The notes below the pieces were generated by a model. That model made no database searches. It had not been told where the DNA came from and worked only from the letters and a program-made list of their open reading frames with translations. The translations under genes were made by a program, and so were the position numbers. Below are positions 47,600 to 55,724 of a stretch of DNA of 64,000 bases, in pieces; position 1 is the first letter of the stretch, and each line of letters opens with the position of its first letter. This DNA is from Miltoncostaea marina (GTDB lineage: Bacteria; Actinomycetota; Thermoleophilia; Miltoncostaeales; Miltoncostaeaceae). Location of the stretch: positions 1 to 64,000 of the forward strand of contig NZ_CP064655.1 of assembly GCF_018141525.1 (NCBI RefSeq). The letters are read 5' to 3'.

Positions 47600-48896
47600 C
47601 GACGGCCACCTCCATCATCGGCTCGGGTCGCGGCTCGCCGCCGTTCTCGATCGAGCGCACGAACTCGTCGCGGAAGCGCCGGATCGCGCTGCGCACCGGC
47701 AGGATGCCGGTGTCGGCCAGGGCGCAGAGCACCCGGCCGCCCATGCGGCCGGCGAGCGACTCGATCAGCTCGAGGTCCTCCATGCGGCCCTCGCCGTCGA
47801 CGATCCGCTGCAGGATCTTGTCGAGCCAGATCATGCCCTCGCGGCACGGCGTGCACTTGCCGCACGACTCGTGGCGGTAGAACCTCGCCAGCCGCAGGGT
47901 CGAGTGCACGATGGAGCCGGAGTCGTCCATCACGATGCAGCCGGCCGAGCCCAGCGAGCTGCCGGCCTCGGCCAGCGCCTCGTAGTCGAGCGGGGTGTCG
48001 AGGGCCTCCTCGCCCACCACGTTGACGCTCGAGCCGCCCACCCAGGCCGCCTTGAAGCGGCGCCCGGGGCGGAGGCCGCCCGCGATGTCGAAGATCAGCT
48101 CCCGCAGCGTGGTGTCGTGCAGCACGATCTCGTAGTTGCCGGGCCGCATCACGTGGCCCGAGATCGAGAACACCTTCGTGCCCGTGCTCTTCTCGGTGCC
48201 CATCGAGGCGTACCAGTCGGGGCCGTGCTCGATGATCGGCGGCAGCGCCGAGAGCGTCTCGACGTTGTTGATGAGCGTCGGCGACGCGTAGAGCCCGGCG
48301 ACCGCCGGGAAGGGCGGCTTGAGGCGCGGCTGGCCGCGCTTGCCCTCGAGGCTCTCGAGCAGCGCCGTCTCCTCGCCGCAGATGTAGGCGCCGGCGCCGC
48401 GGTAGAGCGTGATGTCGAACGCGAAGCCCGACCCGAGCACGCTGTCGCCCAGCATGCCGGCCGCGCGCGCCTGGGCGATCGCGGCGTCGAGCACGCGCGC
48501 CTGGTGCTCGTACTCGCCGCGGATGTAGATGTAGCCGCGCACCGCGCCGATCGCGTAGCCGGCGATCGTGATCCCCTCCAGCAGCTGGAAGGGGTTGGTC
48601 TCGATCAGCTCGCGGTCCTTGAACGTGCCGGGCTCGCTCTCGTCCGCGTTGCAGACGACGTACGCCGGCAGCGGCGAGTCCTTGGGGATGAAGCTGGCCT
48701 TGCGCCCCATGGGGAAGCCGGCGCCGCCGCGCCCGCGCAGGCCCGAGCGCACGAACGCGTAGACGGCCTCGTCGCGGTCCATGGTGGTCAGCACGGTGCG
48801 GAGCGACTCGTAGCCGCCGGCCCGCCGGTAGTCCGACAGGTCCGTGAGCGGCCCACCCGCCTCGCGTTGGCGGTAGATGACGTTGCGCTGGGGCAT
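47592..48896 (-). CDS. nuoF: NADH-quinone oxidoreductase subunit F
   Basis: Contains the NADH and FMN sites and one [4Fe-4S] cluster. The 434-residue protein shows RGRGGAGFPMGRK (FMN/NADH glycine-rich loop), CNADESEPGTFKDRE, ICGEETALLESLEGKRGQPR and the cluster motif ESCGKCTPCREG. ATG 48896 follows the nuoE stop closely. Confidence 0.96.
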   Translation of the reverse strand: MPQRNVIYRQREAGGPLTDLSDYRRAGGYESLRTVLTTMDRDEAVYAFVRSGLRGRGGAGFPMGRKASFIPKDSPLPAYVVCNADESEPGTFKDRELIETNPFQLLEGITIAGYAIGAVRGYIYIRGEYEHQARVLDAAIAQARAAGMLGDSVLGSGFAFDITLYRGAGAYICGEETALLESLEGKRGQPRLKPPFPAVAGLYASPTLINNVETLSALPPIIEHGPDWYASMGTEKSTGTKVFSISGHVMRPGNYEIVLHDTTLRELIFDIAGGLRPGRRFKAAWVGGSSVNVVGEEALDTPLDYEALAEAGSSLGSAGCIVMDDSGSIVHSTLRLARFYRHESCGKCTPCREGMIWLDKILQRIVDGEGRMEDLELIESLAGRMGGRVLCALADTGILPVRSAIRRFRDEFVRSIENGGEPRPEPMMEVAVGG

Positions 48897-48899
48897 CCC

Positions 48900-49400
48900 T
48901 TATCTCCAGAGACGCTCGGGGCGGGGGCTGGAGCGCAGCTCCTCGAGCAGGGCGTCCGCGTCGTCGAGGCTGAGCGGGCCGCGCGTCTCCTCGGCGTCCA
49001 CCTGCACGCACGGGGCGCGGTCGCAGTAGCCCAGGCACTGGACCTCCTGCACGGTGATGCGGCCGTCCTCGCTGGTGCCGCCGTCGTGGGGCAGGCCCTC
49101 GCGCTCGCAGACGTGCTCGAGCAGTTCGTCGGCGCCGCGCAGCATGCACGACAGCGTCACGCACACCGACACCACCCGCTCGCCGGTGGGGCGCAGGTAG
49201 AGGCGGTCGTAGAACGAGGCCACGCTCTCGACGTAGGCGGCCGAGAAGCCGGTCGCCTCGCCGACCGCCTCGAGGTCCTCGCGGGTGAGGTGGCCCTTCT
49301 CGGTCTGGGCGAACTTCAGCGCCGGCAGGATCAGCGACCGCGCCTCGGCGAACTCGTGCCGGATCGGGTCGATGTGGGCGCGGATCTCCTCGACGGTCAT
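48900..49400 (-). CDS. nuoE: NADH-quinone oxidoreductase subunit E
   Basis: Carries the [2Fe-2S] cluster next to FMN. The 166-residue product has the four ligand cysteines in VTLSCMLRG (CVTLSC pattern) and CLGYCDRAPC. ATG 49400 overlaps the stop of an 11-codon mini-ORF as ATGA; that mini-ORF lies between nuoD and nuoE because of a 32-bp duplication. A start at 49442 is possible but would read through the duplicated segment. Confidence 0.94.
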   Translation of the reverse strand: MTVEEIRAHIDPIRHEFAEARSLILPALKFAQTEKGHLTREDLEAVGEATGFSAAYVESVASFYDRLYLRPTGERVVSVCVTLSCMLRGADELLEHVCEREGLPHDGGTSEDGRITVQEVQCLGYCDRAPCVQVDAEETRGPLSLDDADALLEELRSSPRPERLWR

Positions 49401-49459
49401 CGGTCGACACCGCCCATCACGTCGTCCGTCATCGGTCGACACCGCCCATCACGTTGTCC
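49396..49459. repeat. 32-bp tandem duplication at the nuoD-nuoE junction
   Basis: 49396-49427 and 49428-49459 differ at one base in 32. The unit holds the last codons of nuoD and the overlapping ATGA. On the minus strand this produces the reading MTDDVMGGVDR (49432 down to 49397), which starts with an ATGA overlap on the nuoD stop and ends with an ATGA overlap on the nuoE start. Confidence 0.95.
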
Positions 49460-50778
49460 AGCGACCCGATCATCGTGATCAGGTCGGCCAGGTACGAGCC
49501 GCGGGCCATCGGCCGCAGCGCCTGCAGGTTGACGAAGGAGGGGTCGCGCATGTGCACGCGGCGCGGCTTCGGCGAGCCGTCGGCCACCACGTAGCAGCCG
49601 AGCTCGCCGCGCGGGCTCTCCACGCTGTAGTAGGCCTCGCCCTCGGGCACGCGGAAGCCCTCCGTGACCAGCTTGAAGTGGTGGATCAGCGCCTCCATCG
49701 AGGTCGCGAGCTCGCCGCGCGGCGGCAGCACCACCTTGCGGTCGTCGGCGATGTGGCCGCCCTCGGGCATGCCGTCCAGCGCCTGGCCGATGATCCGCAC
49801 CGACTCGCGCATCTCGCGGATGCGCACCGTGTAGCGGTCGTAGGCGTCGCCGCGGGTGCCGAGCGGCACGTTGAAGTCGAAGTGCTCGTAGCCCGAGTAC
49901 GGCGTGGTCTTGCGCAGGTCGAGGTCGACGCCGGCCGCGCGCAGCGCCGGGCCGGTCACGCCGAGATCGATGAGCTGCTCGGCCGGCAGCACGCCCACGT
50001 TCTTCGTGCGGTCCACCCAGATCGGGTTCTCGGTGAGCAGGCCCTCGTACTCGTCGATGCGCGCCGGCATCTCGTCGATGAACGCGCGCAGCCGCTGCTC
50101 GAAGCCGGGCGGCATGTCGTCCGAGCACCCGCCGACCTGGAAGTAGCGGTAGTTCATCCGCTCGCCCGAGATCATCTCGCACAGGTCGAGGGCCTTCTCG
50201 CGCTCGCGGTAGGTGTAGAACATCACCGTCAGCGCGCCGAGCTCGAGGCCGCTCGTGCCGAGCCAGACCAGGTGGCTCGCGATGCGGTTGAGCTCGCTCA
50301 TGATCACGCGGATGTACTCGGCGCGCTCGGGGATCTCGAGCTCCAGCAGCCGCTCGACCGCCGCCGTGTAGGCGTGGATGTTGAAGAACGACGCCAGGTA
50401 GTCCATCCGCGTGACGAGCGTGATGGCCTGCCAGTACATCTTGTTCTCGCACTGCTTCTCGATGCCGGTGTGCAGGTAGCCGATCACCGGGTGGATGTCG
50501 CGGATCACCTCGCCGTCGAGCTCGGTGATCAGGCGCAGCACGCCGTGGGTCGAGGGGTGCTGCGGGCCGAGGTTGATGATCATCGGCTGGCGCGAGCCGG
50601 GCCGCGACTCGTGGGCCGCCTCCAGGGTGGCGACGGCCTCCTGCGGCGTCATGGCCTCGGCGCCGGCGATCGCCCGCTCGGTGTCGGTGAGCGGGCGCCC
50701 CTCCTTCTCGGCCAGGATGTGGGCCTCGCGCGCCTCCTCGGCGATCGGCAGGCCGCCCCCGCGCTCGACGCTGGTCAT
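49429..50778 (-). CDS. nuoD: NADH-quinone oxidoreductase subunit D
   Basis: The 49-kDa-type subunit lining the quinone site. The 449-residue protein has a polar N-terminal extension of about 60 residues, then NLGPQHPSTHGVLRL, GYLHTGIEKQCEN and, at the C-terminus, the conserved SLDNVMGGVDR. ATG 50778 lies 18 bases after the nuoC stop. NuoC and NuoD are separate, as in most actinobacteria. Confidence 0.96.
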   Translation of the reverse strand: MTSVERGGGLPIAEEAREAHILAEKEGRPLTDTERAIAGAEAMTPQEAVATLEAAHESRPGSRQPMIINLGPQHPSTHGVLRLITELDGEVIRDIHPVIGYLHTGIEKQCENKMYWQAITLVTRMDYLASFFNIHAYTAAVERLLELEIPERAEYIRVIMSELNRIASHLVWLGTSGLELGALTVMFYTYREREKALDLCEMISGERMNYRYFQVGGCSDDMPPGFEQRLRAFIDEMPARIDEYEGLLTENPIWVDRTKNVGVLPAEQLIDLGVTGPALRAAGVDLDLRKTTPYSGYEHFDFNVPLGTRGDAYDRYTVRIREMRESVRIIGQALDGMPEGGHIADDRKVVLPPRGELATSMEALIHHFKLVTEGFRVPEGEAYYSVESPRGELGCYVVADGSPKPRRVHMRDPSFVNLQALRPMARGSYLADLITMIGSLDNVMGGVDR

Positions 50779-50796
50779 CGGGCGCCCTCCGTCCGG

Positions 50797-51270
50797 CTAC
50801 ACCGCATCGGTGAACTGCACCTCCTCGCCGCCGAGCGGGTAGTCCCGCCGCAGCGGGTGCCCCTCCCAGTCGAGCGGCATCATGATGCGGGTCAGGTCCG
50901 GGTGGTTGCGGAACCGCACCCCGAACAGGTCGTAGACCTCCCGCTCGTGCCAGTTGGCCGTGGGCCAGACGCTCGTCACCGACTCCACCTCGGGCGCGTC
51001 GGCGCCGGCCCACACGCGCAGGCGCAGGCGGTTGCCGCTCGCGAGCGACAGCAGGTGGTACGCCACCCGGAAGCGGCCGGGCCGCTCGGGGAAGTCGGCG
51101 CAGGTCACGTCCGACAGCAGGGCGAACGACAGCGGCGGCCCCTTCAGGAAGCGCGCCACCTCGAGCAGGCGCTCCTTGGCGACCCCGATCGTGAGCTCGC
51201 CGGCGTGCAGCACCTCCTCGGTGACCGAGCCGCGCACCGCGGCCTCGATCGTGGCGGCGACCTCGCTCAC
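50797..51270 (-). CDS. nuoC: NADH-quinone oxidoreductase subunit C
   Basis: 30-kDa-type peripheral-arm subunit. The 157-residue product shows the family signature [20 protein letters not shown] and the ending [18 protein letters not shown] 51270 overlaps the nuoB stop as GTGA; longer upstream readings only shadow nuoB. Confidence 0.95.
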   Translation of the reverse strand: MSEVAATIEAAVRGSVTEEVLHAGELTIGVAKERLLEVARFLKGPPLSFALLSDVTCADFPERPGRFRVAYHLLSLASGNRLRLRVWAGADAPEVESVTSVWPTANWHEREVYDLFGVRFRNHPDLTRIMMPLDWEGHPLRRDYPLGGEEVQFTDAV

Positions 51271-51863
51271 CGGCCCGCGGGCTCCCGCCGGCCCTCGCGG
51301 CGCAGGTCGGCCGAGCTCTTCAGGCCCTTCGAGCCCACGGTGTTGTGCAGCACGAGGATGCCCTCGATGAGGCTCTCCGGCCGCGGCGGGCAGCCGGGCA
51401 CGTAGACGTCGACCGGCACCACCTTGTCGACGCCCTGCACCAGCGCGTAGTTGTTGAAGACGCCGCCGGTCGAGGCGCAGGCGCCCATCGAGATCACCCA
51501 CTTGGGCTCGAGCATCTGGTCGTAGATGCGCCGCAGCACCGGGGCCATCTTCTGGGCGACCCGCCCCGACACGATCATCAGGTCGGCCTGGCGCGGCGAG
51601 GCGCGGAACACCTCGGCGCCGAAGCGGGCGATGTCATAGCGCGGCGTGGCCGTGTGCATCATCTCGATCGCGCAGCAGGCCAGGCCGAAGGTGGCCGGCC
51701 ACATGGAGCTGGAGCGCGCCCACGAGAGCGCCTTGTCGAGCGTCGTCAGCAGCAGGCTCTTCTCGAACTCGCGCTCCTCGGCCTCGCGCAGGTCGCGGTC
51801 GATCTGCGGGTCGGTCCGCGGCGCGCGCTCGATCGGGCTGCCGGGCGGTGGGATCAGCGCCAT
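51267..51863 (-). CDS. nuoB: NADH-quinone oxidoreductase subunit B
   Basis: Holds the terminal [4Fe-4S] cluster N2, which passes electrons to quinone. The 198-residue protein has the tandem-cysteine motif [10 protein letters not shown], then [22 protein letters not shown] and [12 protein letters not shown] 51863 lies ten bases inside nuoA. Confidence 0.96.
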   Translation of the reverse strand: MALIPPPGSPIERAPRTDPQIDRDLREAEEREFEKSLLLTTLDKALSWARSSSMWPATFGLACCAIEMMHTATPRYDIARFGAEVFRASPRQADLMIVSGRVAQKMAPVLRRIYDQMLEPKWVISMGACASTGGVFNNYALVQGVDKVVPVDVYVPGCPPRPESLIEGILVLHNTVGSKGLKSSADLRREGRREPAGR

Positions 51864-52210
51864 TCGAGCGCCCCCTTCTTCCAGATGTAGACGAGCGCCT
51901 CGATCACCGTGAAGACGAAGACGAGCAGCACCACCAGCCCCAGCAGGCCGTCGTCGCGCAGCGTGACGGCGACCGGGTAGAGGAAGGCCAGCTCGATGTC
52001 GAAGACGATGAACAGCATCGCCGTGAGGTAGAAGTCGATCGAGAACCGCTGGCGCACCGGCGCCGCCGGCAGGATGCCGCTCTCGTACGGCAGCGCCTTC
52101 ATCGGGTTGGGCCGCGGGCGCACCAGCTTGCTCAGCGCGAAGATCGCGCCGGCCACGGCGAGGCCGGCAGCGAAATAGATCAGGATCGGCAGGTAGTCGG
52201 AGAGCTCCAC
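51854..52210 (-). CDS. nuoA: NADH-quinone oxidoreductase subunit A
   Basis: Three-helix membrane subunit and first gene of the complete nuoA-N operon. The 118-residue product has PYESGILP (cysteine of the usual PYECG is serine here), [25 protein letters not shown] and a C-terminal helix. GTG 52210 follows GAGAGG. The operon runs on the minus strand to nuoN and probably to the Tim44-domain gene. Confidence 0.95.
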   Translation of the reverse strand: MELSDYLPILIYFAAGLAVAGAIFALSKLVRPRPNPMKALPYESGILPAAPVRQRFSIDFYLTAMLFIVFDIELAFLYPVAVTLRDDGLLGLVVLLVFVFTVIEALVYIWKKGALEWR

Positions 52211-52270
52211 GCGCCTCTCGGACGTCGGGCCGGCCTCGAATGGCGCGGCCGGCGGGGGTTCCGGGGCTGC

Positions 52271-52276
52271 ACGCTA
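52271..52276 (-). promoter_or_regulatory. Candidate -10 box for the nuo operon
   Basis: TAGCGT on the minus strand would start a leader of roughly 54 bases ending in GAGAGG before the nuoA GTG. A TTGTCG at a spacing of 21 is too distant to be a convincing -35. Confidence 0.4.
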
Positions 52277-52367
52277 GCAACGGGCCCCCTCGGGTCGCGA
52301 CAATGTGACGATCGCAACGGTCCGTATCTGCCCCGGGGCCGGCCGGACCACGCATCGGCGGCCGGTG

Positions 52368-52373
52368 TAGCGT
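52368..52373 (+). promoter_or_regulatory. Candidate -10 box for the TPR-permease pair
   Basis: TAGCGT ends eight bases before GTG 52382, a leaderless arrangement divergent from the nuo promoter. Confidence 0.5.
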
Positions 52374-52381
52374 GGCGGGTC

Positions 52382-52687
52382 GTGGACCGCCTGGAGTACT
52401 TCGCGCGCCTCGTGGAGGAGGACCCCTCGGTGGCCCGGGCGCGCTTCGCCTACGCCAACGAGCTGCTGCACGCCGAGCGCTGGGAGGAGGCCGTGCGCGA
52501 GCTGCGGGCCTACCTCGAGCTGGCCGAGGACGAGGGCAACGCCTGGGGCCGGCTCGCCGAGGCGCTGACGGCGCTCGGGCGCATCGACGAGGCCGCCGAC
52601 GCCTACCTGGCGGGCATCGACCAGAGCCTCAAGCACGGCCACACCGGCATGGCGGACGACTTCGGGGCCGCGCTCGACGCCCTGTGA
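52382..52687 (+). CDS. Small TPR-repeat protein
   Basis: The 101-residue product consists of about two and a half tetratricopeptide repeats ([38 protein letters not shown]), suited to protein-protein contacts. No signal or membrane segment is seen. Partner unknown. Its stop overlaps the permease gene as GTGA, suggesting a shared role. Confidence 0.82.
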   Translation: MDRLEYFARLVEEDPSVARARFAYANELLHAERWEEAVRELRAYLELAEDEGNAWGRLAEALTALGRIDEAADAYLAGIDQSLKHGHTGMADDFGAALDAL

Positions 52688-53478
52688 GCGCGGCCGCCCG
52701 CGTGCGCGCGGCGTACGCCTTCCGGCCCCGCGGGGCGCTGCGCATGTGGCAGCGCAACGCCACGGTGGGCCGCTCCACCCTCCTCACCACGCTCACGCCG
52801 CGCTTCCTCGAGGCGATCGCCTACCTGGCGATCATGGGCCTCGGCCTCGGCACGTACCTCACCACCGTGGAGGGCGTGGACTACGTCGACTTCATCGCCC
52901 CCGGGGTCGCCGCCTCCACCGTGATGTTCGGGGCGATCATCGAGACCACCTACAACTCGTTCGTCCGCATCCACGTCCGCAAGGTGGTGGAGGCCGTCGT
53001 GACCACGCCGCTGTCGCTCGCCGACGTGGTGGTGGGCGAGTACCTCTGGGCGGCCACCCGGGCGGTCGTCTACGGGGTGGTGTTCCTCGTGGTCATGGCC
53101 GCCTTCGGCCTGGTGCACACGCCGATGGCGCTGCTGCTGCCGCCGGTGTTCGCGATCGGGGCCCTCACGTTCGCGGTGCTCGGGATGATGTACACGAGCC
53201 TCGTCTCGAACATCGAGCACTTCAACATCCTCTTCACCGGCCTGCTGACGCCGATGTTCCTGTTCGGCGGCGTCTTCTTCCCGTTCTCCGGGCTGCCCGA
53301 CTGGGCACAGGCGGTGGGCTGGTGCCTGCCGCTGTCGCACCTCGTGGCCGCCACCCGCGACCTCACGCTGGGCGGCGCCGACGCGGCCACCCTCGCCCAC
53401 GTGGGCGCGCTGCTCGCGGTGCTGCTGGCCGTGTTCCCCTGGCCCGCCGCCCGCCTCAGGCGGACCCTGCTCCGCTGA
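52684..53478 (+). CDS. ABC-2 type transporter permease
   Basis: The 264-residue product has six membrane segments and typical ABC-2 features: VVTTPLSLADVVVGEYLWA, GMMYTSLVSNIEHFN, and GGVFFPFSGLPDWAQ before the last two helices, as in NodJ/DrrB-like permeases. No ATPase gene is adjacent; the only neighbour in the unit is a TPR protein, so the ATPase must be encoded elsewhere. Its 3' end overlaps the convergent DUF3054-like gene by 23 bases. Confidence 0.88.
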   Translation: MSAAARVRAAYAFRPRGALRMWQRNATVGRSTLLTTLTPRFLEAIAYLAIMGLGLGTYLTTVEGVDYVDFIAPGVAASTVMFGAIIETTYNSFVRIHVRKVVEAVVTTPLSLADVVVGEYLWAATRAVVYGVVFLVVMAAFGLVHTPMALLLPPVFAIGALTFAVLGMMYTSLVSNIEHFNILFTGLLTPMFLFGGVFFPFSGLPDWAQAVGWCLPLSHLVAATRDLTLGGADAATLAHVGALLAVLLAVFPWPAARLRRTLLR

Positions 53479-53827
53479 CGCGCCGGGCGCGCAGCCGCCA
53501 GGCGGCGCGCCAGCCCAGCAGCAGCAGGCCCAGCACGATCGCGGTCACCACCACGAACGAGGGCGCGGTGCCCCGGTCCCAGGCCAGGTTGCGCAGCGCC
53601 ATGCCCACCACGAGGGCGCCGGCCCAGACGGCCGCGCCCGCCGCGGGGTCGAGCGGCCGCCGCCAGGCCCGCCCGAGCGCCCACCCGGCGGCGCCCCCGA
53701 TGAGGAAGGGCGCCGCCGTGGCGAGCGTCCCGCCGAGGGCCGACCCCTCGTCGTGGCTGGCCCGCCCCATCGCCGCGAACGCCACGATGCACGCGGCGTC
53801 GGCGACGGCTGCGAGGCGGGCGGTCAC
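53456..53827 (-). CDS. DUF3054-like integral membrane protein
   Basis: The 123-residue product has four hydrophobic segments and conserved-looking ADAACIVAFAAMGRASHDEG near the start, WALGRAWRRPLDP, and LRNLAWDRGTAPSFVVVT, a pattern I associate with DUF3054 membrane proteins common in actinobacteria. Function unknown. GTG 53827 lies six bases after TACCCT, supporting this start. Confidence 0.78.
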   Translation of the reverse strand: MTARLAAVADAACIVAFAAMGRASHDEGSALGGTLATAAPFLIGGAAGWALGRAWRRPLDPAAGAAVWAGALVVGMALRNLAWDRGTAPSFVVVTAIVLGLLLLGWRAAWRLRARRVSGAGSA

Positions 53828-53833
53828 GCACCC

Positions 53834-53839
53834 AGGGTA
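53834..53839 (-). promoter_or_regulatory. Candidate -10 box for the DUF3054-like gene
   Basis: TACCCT on the minus strand ends six bases before the GTG; a leaderless arrangement. Confidence 0.5.
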
Positions 53840-53849
53840 GCCGCCGCCG

Positions 53850-54146
53850 CTACGCGCCGGTCTCGCCCACCGGCTCCAGCTCGATCGTCTCCGGCGGCCC
53901 GGCGAGGCCGGCCTCCGCCATGATGCGCCGCGTCTCCGGGTCCTCCATGAAGCGCCGGTAGTCCTCCGCGGACCACTCGAAGAGCACGACGATCTCGGTC
54001 GGCCGGTCGACGTCCCGGAACACGCGCGCTCCGGCCGAGCCGTGCGCGCGCCGGTGGTCGGCGCCGGCCTTCGTGAACGTCGCCCAGAACCGGTCGAAGT
54101 CGCCGATCGTCACCCGTGCCAGGAGCATCTCGCCGAACCCCCTCAC
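53850..54146 (-). CDS. ABM-like dimeric alpha/beta-barrel protein
   Basis: The product (98 residues from GTG 54146, or 92 from ATG 54128) has the ferredoxin-like pattern of antibiotic-biosynthesis-monooxygenase or related stress-response barrels: MLLARVTIGDFDRFWATF, then VFRDVDRPTEIVVLFEW and DYRRFMEDPETRRIM. No catalytic assignment is possible. The ATG start has a G-rich site upstream; a TAGGCT box lies 16 bases before the GTG. Confidence 0.75.
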   Translation of the reverse strand: MRGFGEMLLARVTIGDFDRFWATFTKAGADHRRAHGSAGARVFRDVDRPTEIVVLFEWSAEDYRRFMEDPETRRIMAEAGLAGPPETIELEPVGETGA

Positions 54147-54162
54147 CAGCCGCGGGGCCGCG

Positions 54163-54168
54163 AGCCTA
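54163..54168 (-). promoter_or_regulatory. Candidate -10 box for the ABM-like gene
   Basis: TAGGCT on the minus strand would give a leader of about 10 bases to GTG 54146 or about 28 to ATG 54128. Confidence 0.35.
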
Positions 54169-54257
54169 CGACCGCGGCGGGCGGCGGGCCAGCGGGAGGG
54201 GCGACCGGCGCCGCCCGCCGGCGCGCGGGCCGGCGGGCGGACGGGCGACCGGGACCG

Positions 54258-55682
54258 TCAGACGGTCGCGGGGGCCGACGCGCCGACGCGCGCGACGCCC
54301 GTGCGCTCGGCCGCCGCGCGCACCGCCGCGGCGACGTTCGGCACCAGGCGGGCGCTGAAGATCGAGGGCACCACGTTGACCGGCGACAGCTCCGCGTCCT
54401 CGGCCGCGGTGGCGGCGATCGCCTGCGCGGCGGCCAGGGTCATCTCCTGGGTGACCTCCGTCGCGCGGCAGTCGAGCGCGCCGCGCCAGATGCCCGGCGA
54501 GGCCAGGCCCGAGTTGATCTGGTTCGGCACGTCCGGGCGGCCGGTCGCGTAGACCCGGGCGACGCCGGCGGCGTCGGCGGGCAGCAGCTCGGGGTCGGGC
54601 ATCGCCAGGGCGAGCACCACCGGGTCGGCCGCCATCGCGCGCACGTCGTCGGCCGACAGGATGCCGGGCGCCGAGAGGCCCACGAACGCGTCGGCGCCGC
54701 GCACCAGCTCGCGGACCCCGCCGGTGCGGCGCTCGGGGTTGGTGTGCTCCGCGATCCAGGCCAGGCCCTCGTCGTCGGTGCCCTCGCGGCCCGCGTGGAC
54801 GGCCCCGCGGCTGTCGCAGGCGATCACCGAGCCGACGCCGGCGGCGACCAGCAGGCGCACCACCGCCTGCCCGCCCGGGCCGAGGCCCGCGACGACGACG
54901 GTCGCGTCGGCCGGCGCGGTGCCGGCCACCGTCAGGCCGTTGGTCAGCGCGGCGAGCACGGCCGCGGCGGTGCCCTCCTGGTCCTCGTGGAAGACGGGCA
55001 CGTCCACCCGCTCGGCGATCAGCCGCTGCACCTCGAAGCAGCGCGGCGCGGCGATGTCCGAGAGGTGGATCCCCGCGAACACGGAGGAGATCAGCACCAC
55101 GGCCTCGGCGATCTCGGCCGGGTCGCGCAGGTCCACCGGCAGCGGGAAGGCGTCGATGCCGGCCAGCTTCTGCAGCAGCGCGGCCTTGCCCTCGAGCGCG
55201 GGCAGCGAGGCGATGGCGCCGAGGTCCCCCTGGCCCACCACCGAGCTGCCGTCGCTCACGACCATGACGCTGTTGCCCTTGATCGTGTAGTCCCAGGCCG
55301 CGTCGGGGTCGTCGTGGATCGCCATGCAGACGCGCGCGACGCCGGGGGTGTAGGCCATCGAGAGGTCGTCGCGGGTCGCCACCGGCACCCGGTTGCGCAT
55401 GCCGATCTTGCCGCCCGCGTGCGACATGAAGACGCGGTCGATGGTCGACTCCACCACGACGCCCTCGACGGCCTCCACCGCGCGGCTGATCGTGGCGGCG
55501 TGCGCCTCGTCGCGGGCGTAGACCGTGATGTCGCGGGTGATCGCGTCCGTCGTCGAGCGCGCGATGTCGACCCCGCCCACCTGGCCGCCGGCCTCGCCGA
55601 TCGCGGCCATCACGCGGCCGAGCATCCCTACGCGCGCCGGGATGGCGGCGCGGATGGTCAGCGAGTAGTTGGCGTTCGACAT
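54258..55682 (-). CDS. NAD(P)-dependent malic enzyme with N-terminal ACT domain
   Basis: Oxidatively decarboxylates malate to pyruvate. The 474-residue product begins with an ACT regulatory domain (about 5-80, RAAIPARVGMLGRVMAAIGE), then the malic domain with AYTPGVARVCMAI, DYTIKGNSVMVVSDGSSV and VFHEDQEGTAA, and an NAD-binding domain with VVAGLGPGGQA. The ACT domain suggests control by a small ligand, perhaps an amino acid. ATG 55682 is well placed and the preceding gene on this strand ends 43 bases upstream. Confidence 0.94.
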   Translation of the reverse strand: MSNANYSLTIRAAIPARVGMLGRVMAAIGEAGGQVGGVDIARSTTDAITRDITVYARDEAHAATISRAVEAVEGVVVESTIDRVFMSHAGGKIGMRNRVPVATRDDLSMAYTPGVARVCMAIHDDPDAAWDYTIKGNSVMVVSDGSSVVGQGDLGAIASLPALEGKAALLQKLAGIDAFPLPVDLRDPAEIAEAVVLISSVFAGIHLSDIAAPRCFEVQRLIAERVDVPVFHEDQEGTAAAVLAALTNGLTVAGTAPADATVVVAGLGPGGQAVVRLLVAAGVGSVIACDSRGAVHAGREGTDDEGLAWIAEHTNPERRTGGVRELVRGADAFVGLSAPGILSADDVRAMAADPVVLALAMPDPELLPADAAGVARVYATGRPDVPNQINSGLASPGIWRGALDCRATEVTQEMTLAAAQAIAATAAEDAELSPVNVVPSIFSARLVPNVAAAVRAAAERTGVARVGASAPATV

Positions 55683-55724
55683 GCGATCGGGCCTCTGTTC
55701 CGGGATCGGGCTGAGCCGGGAATG

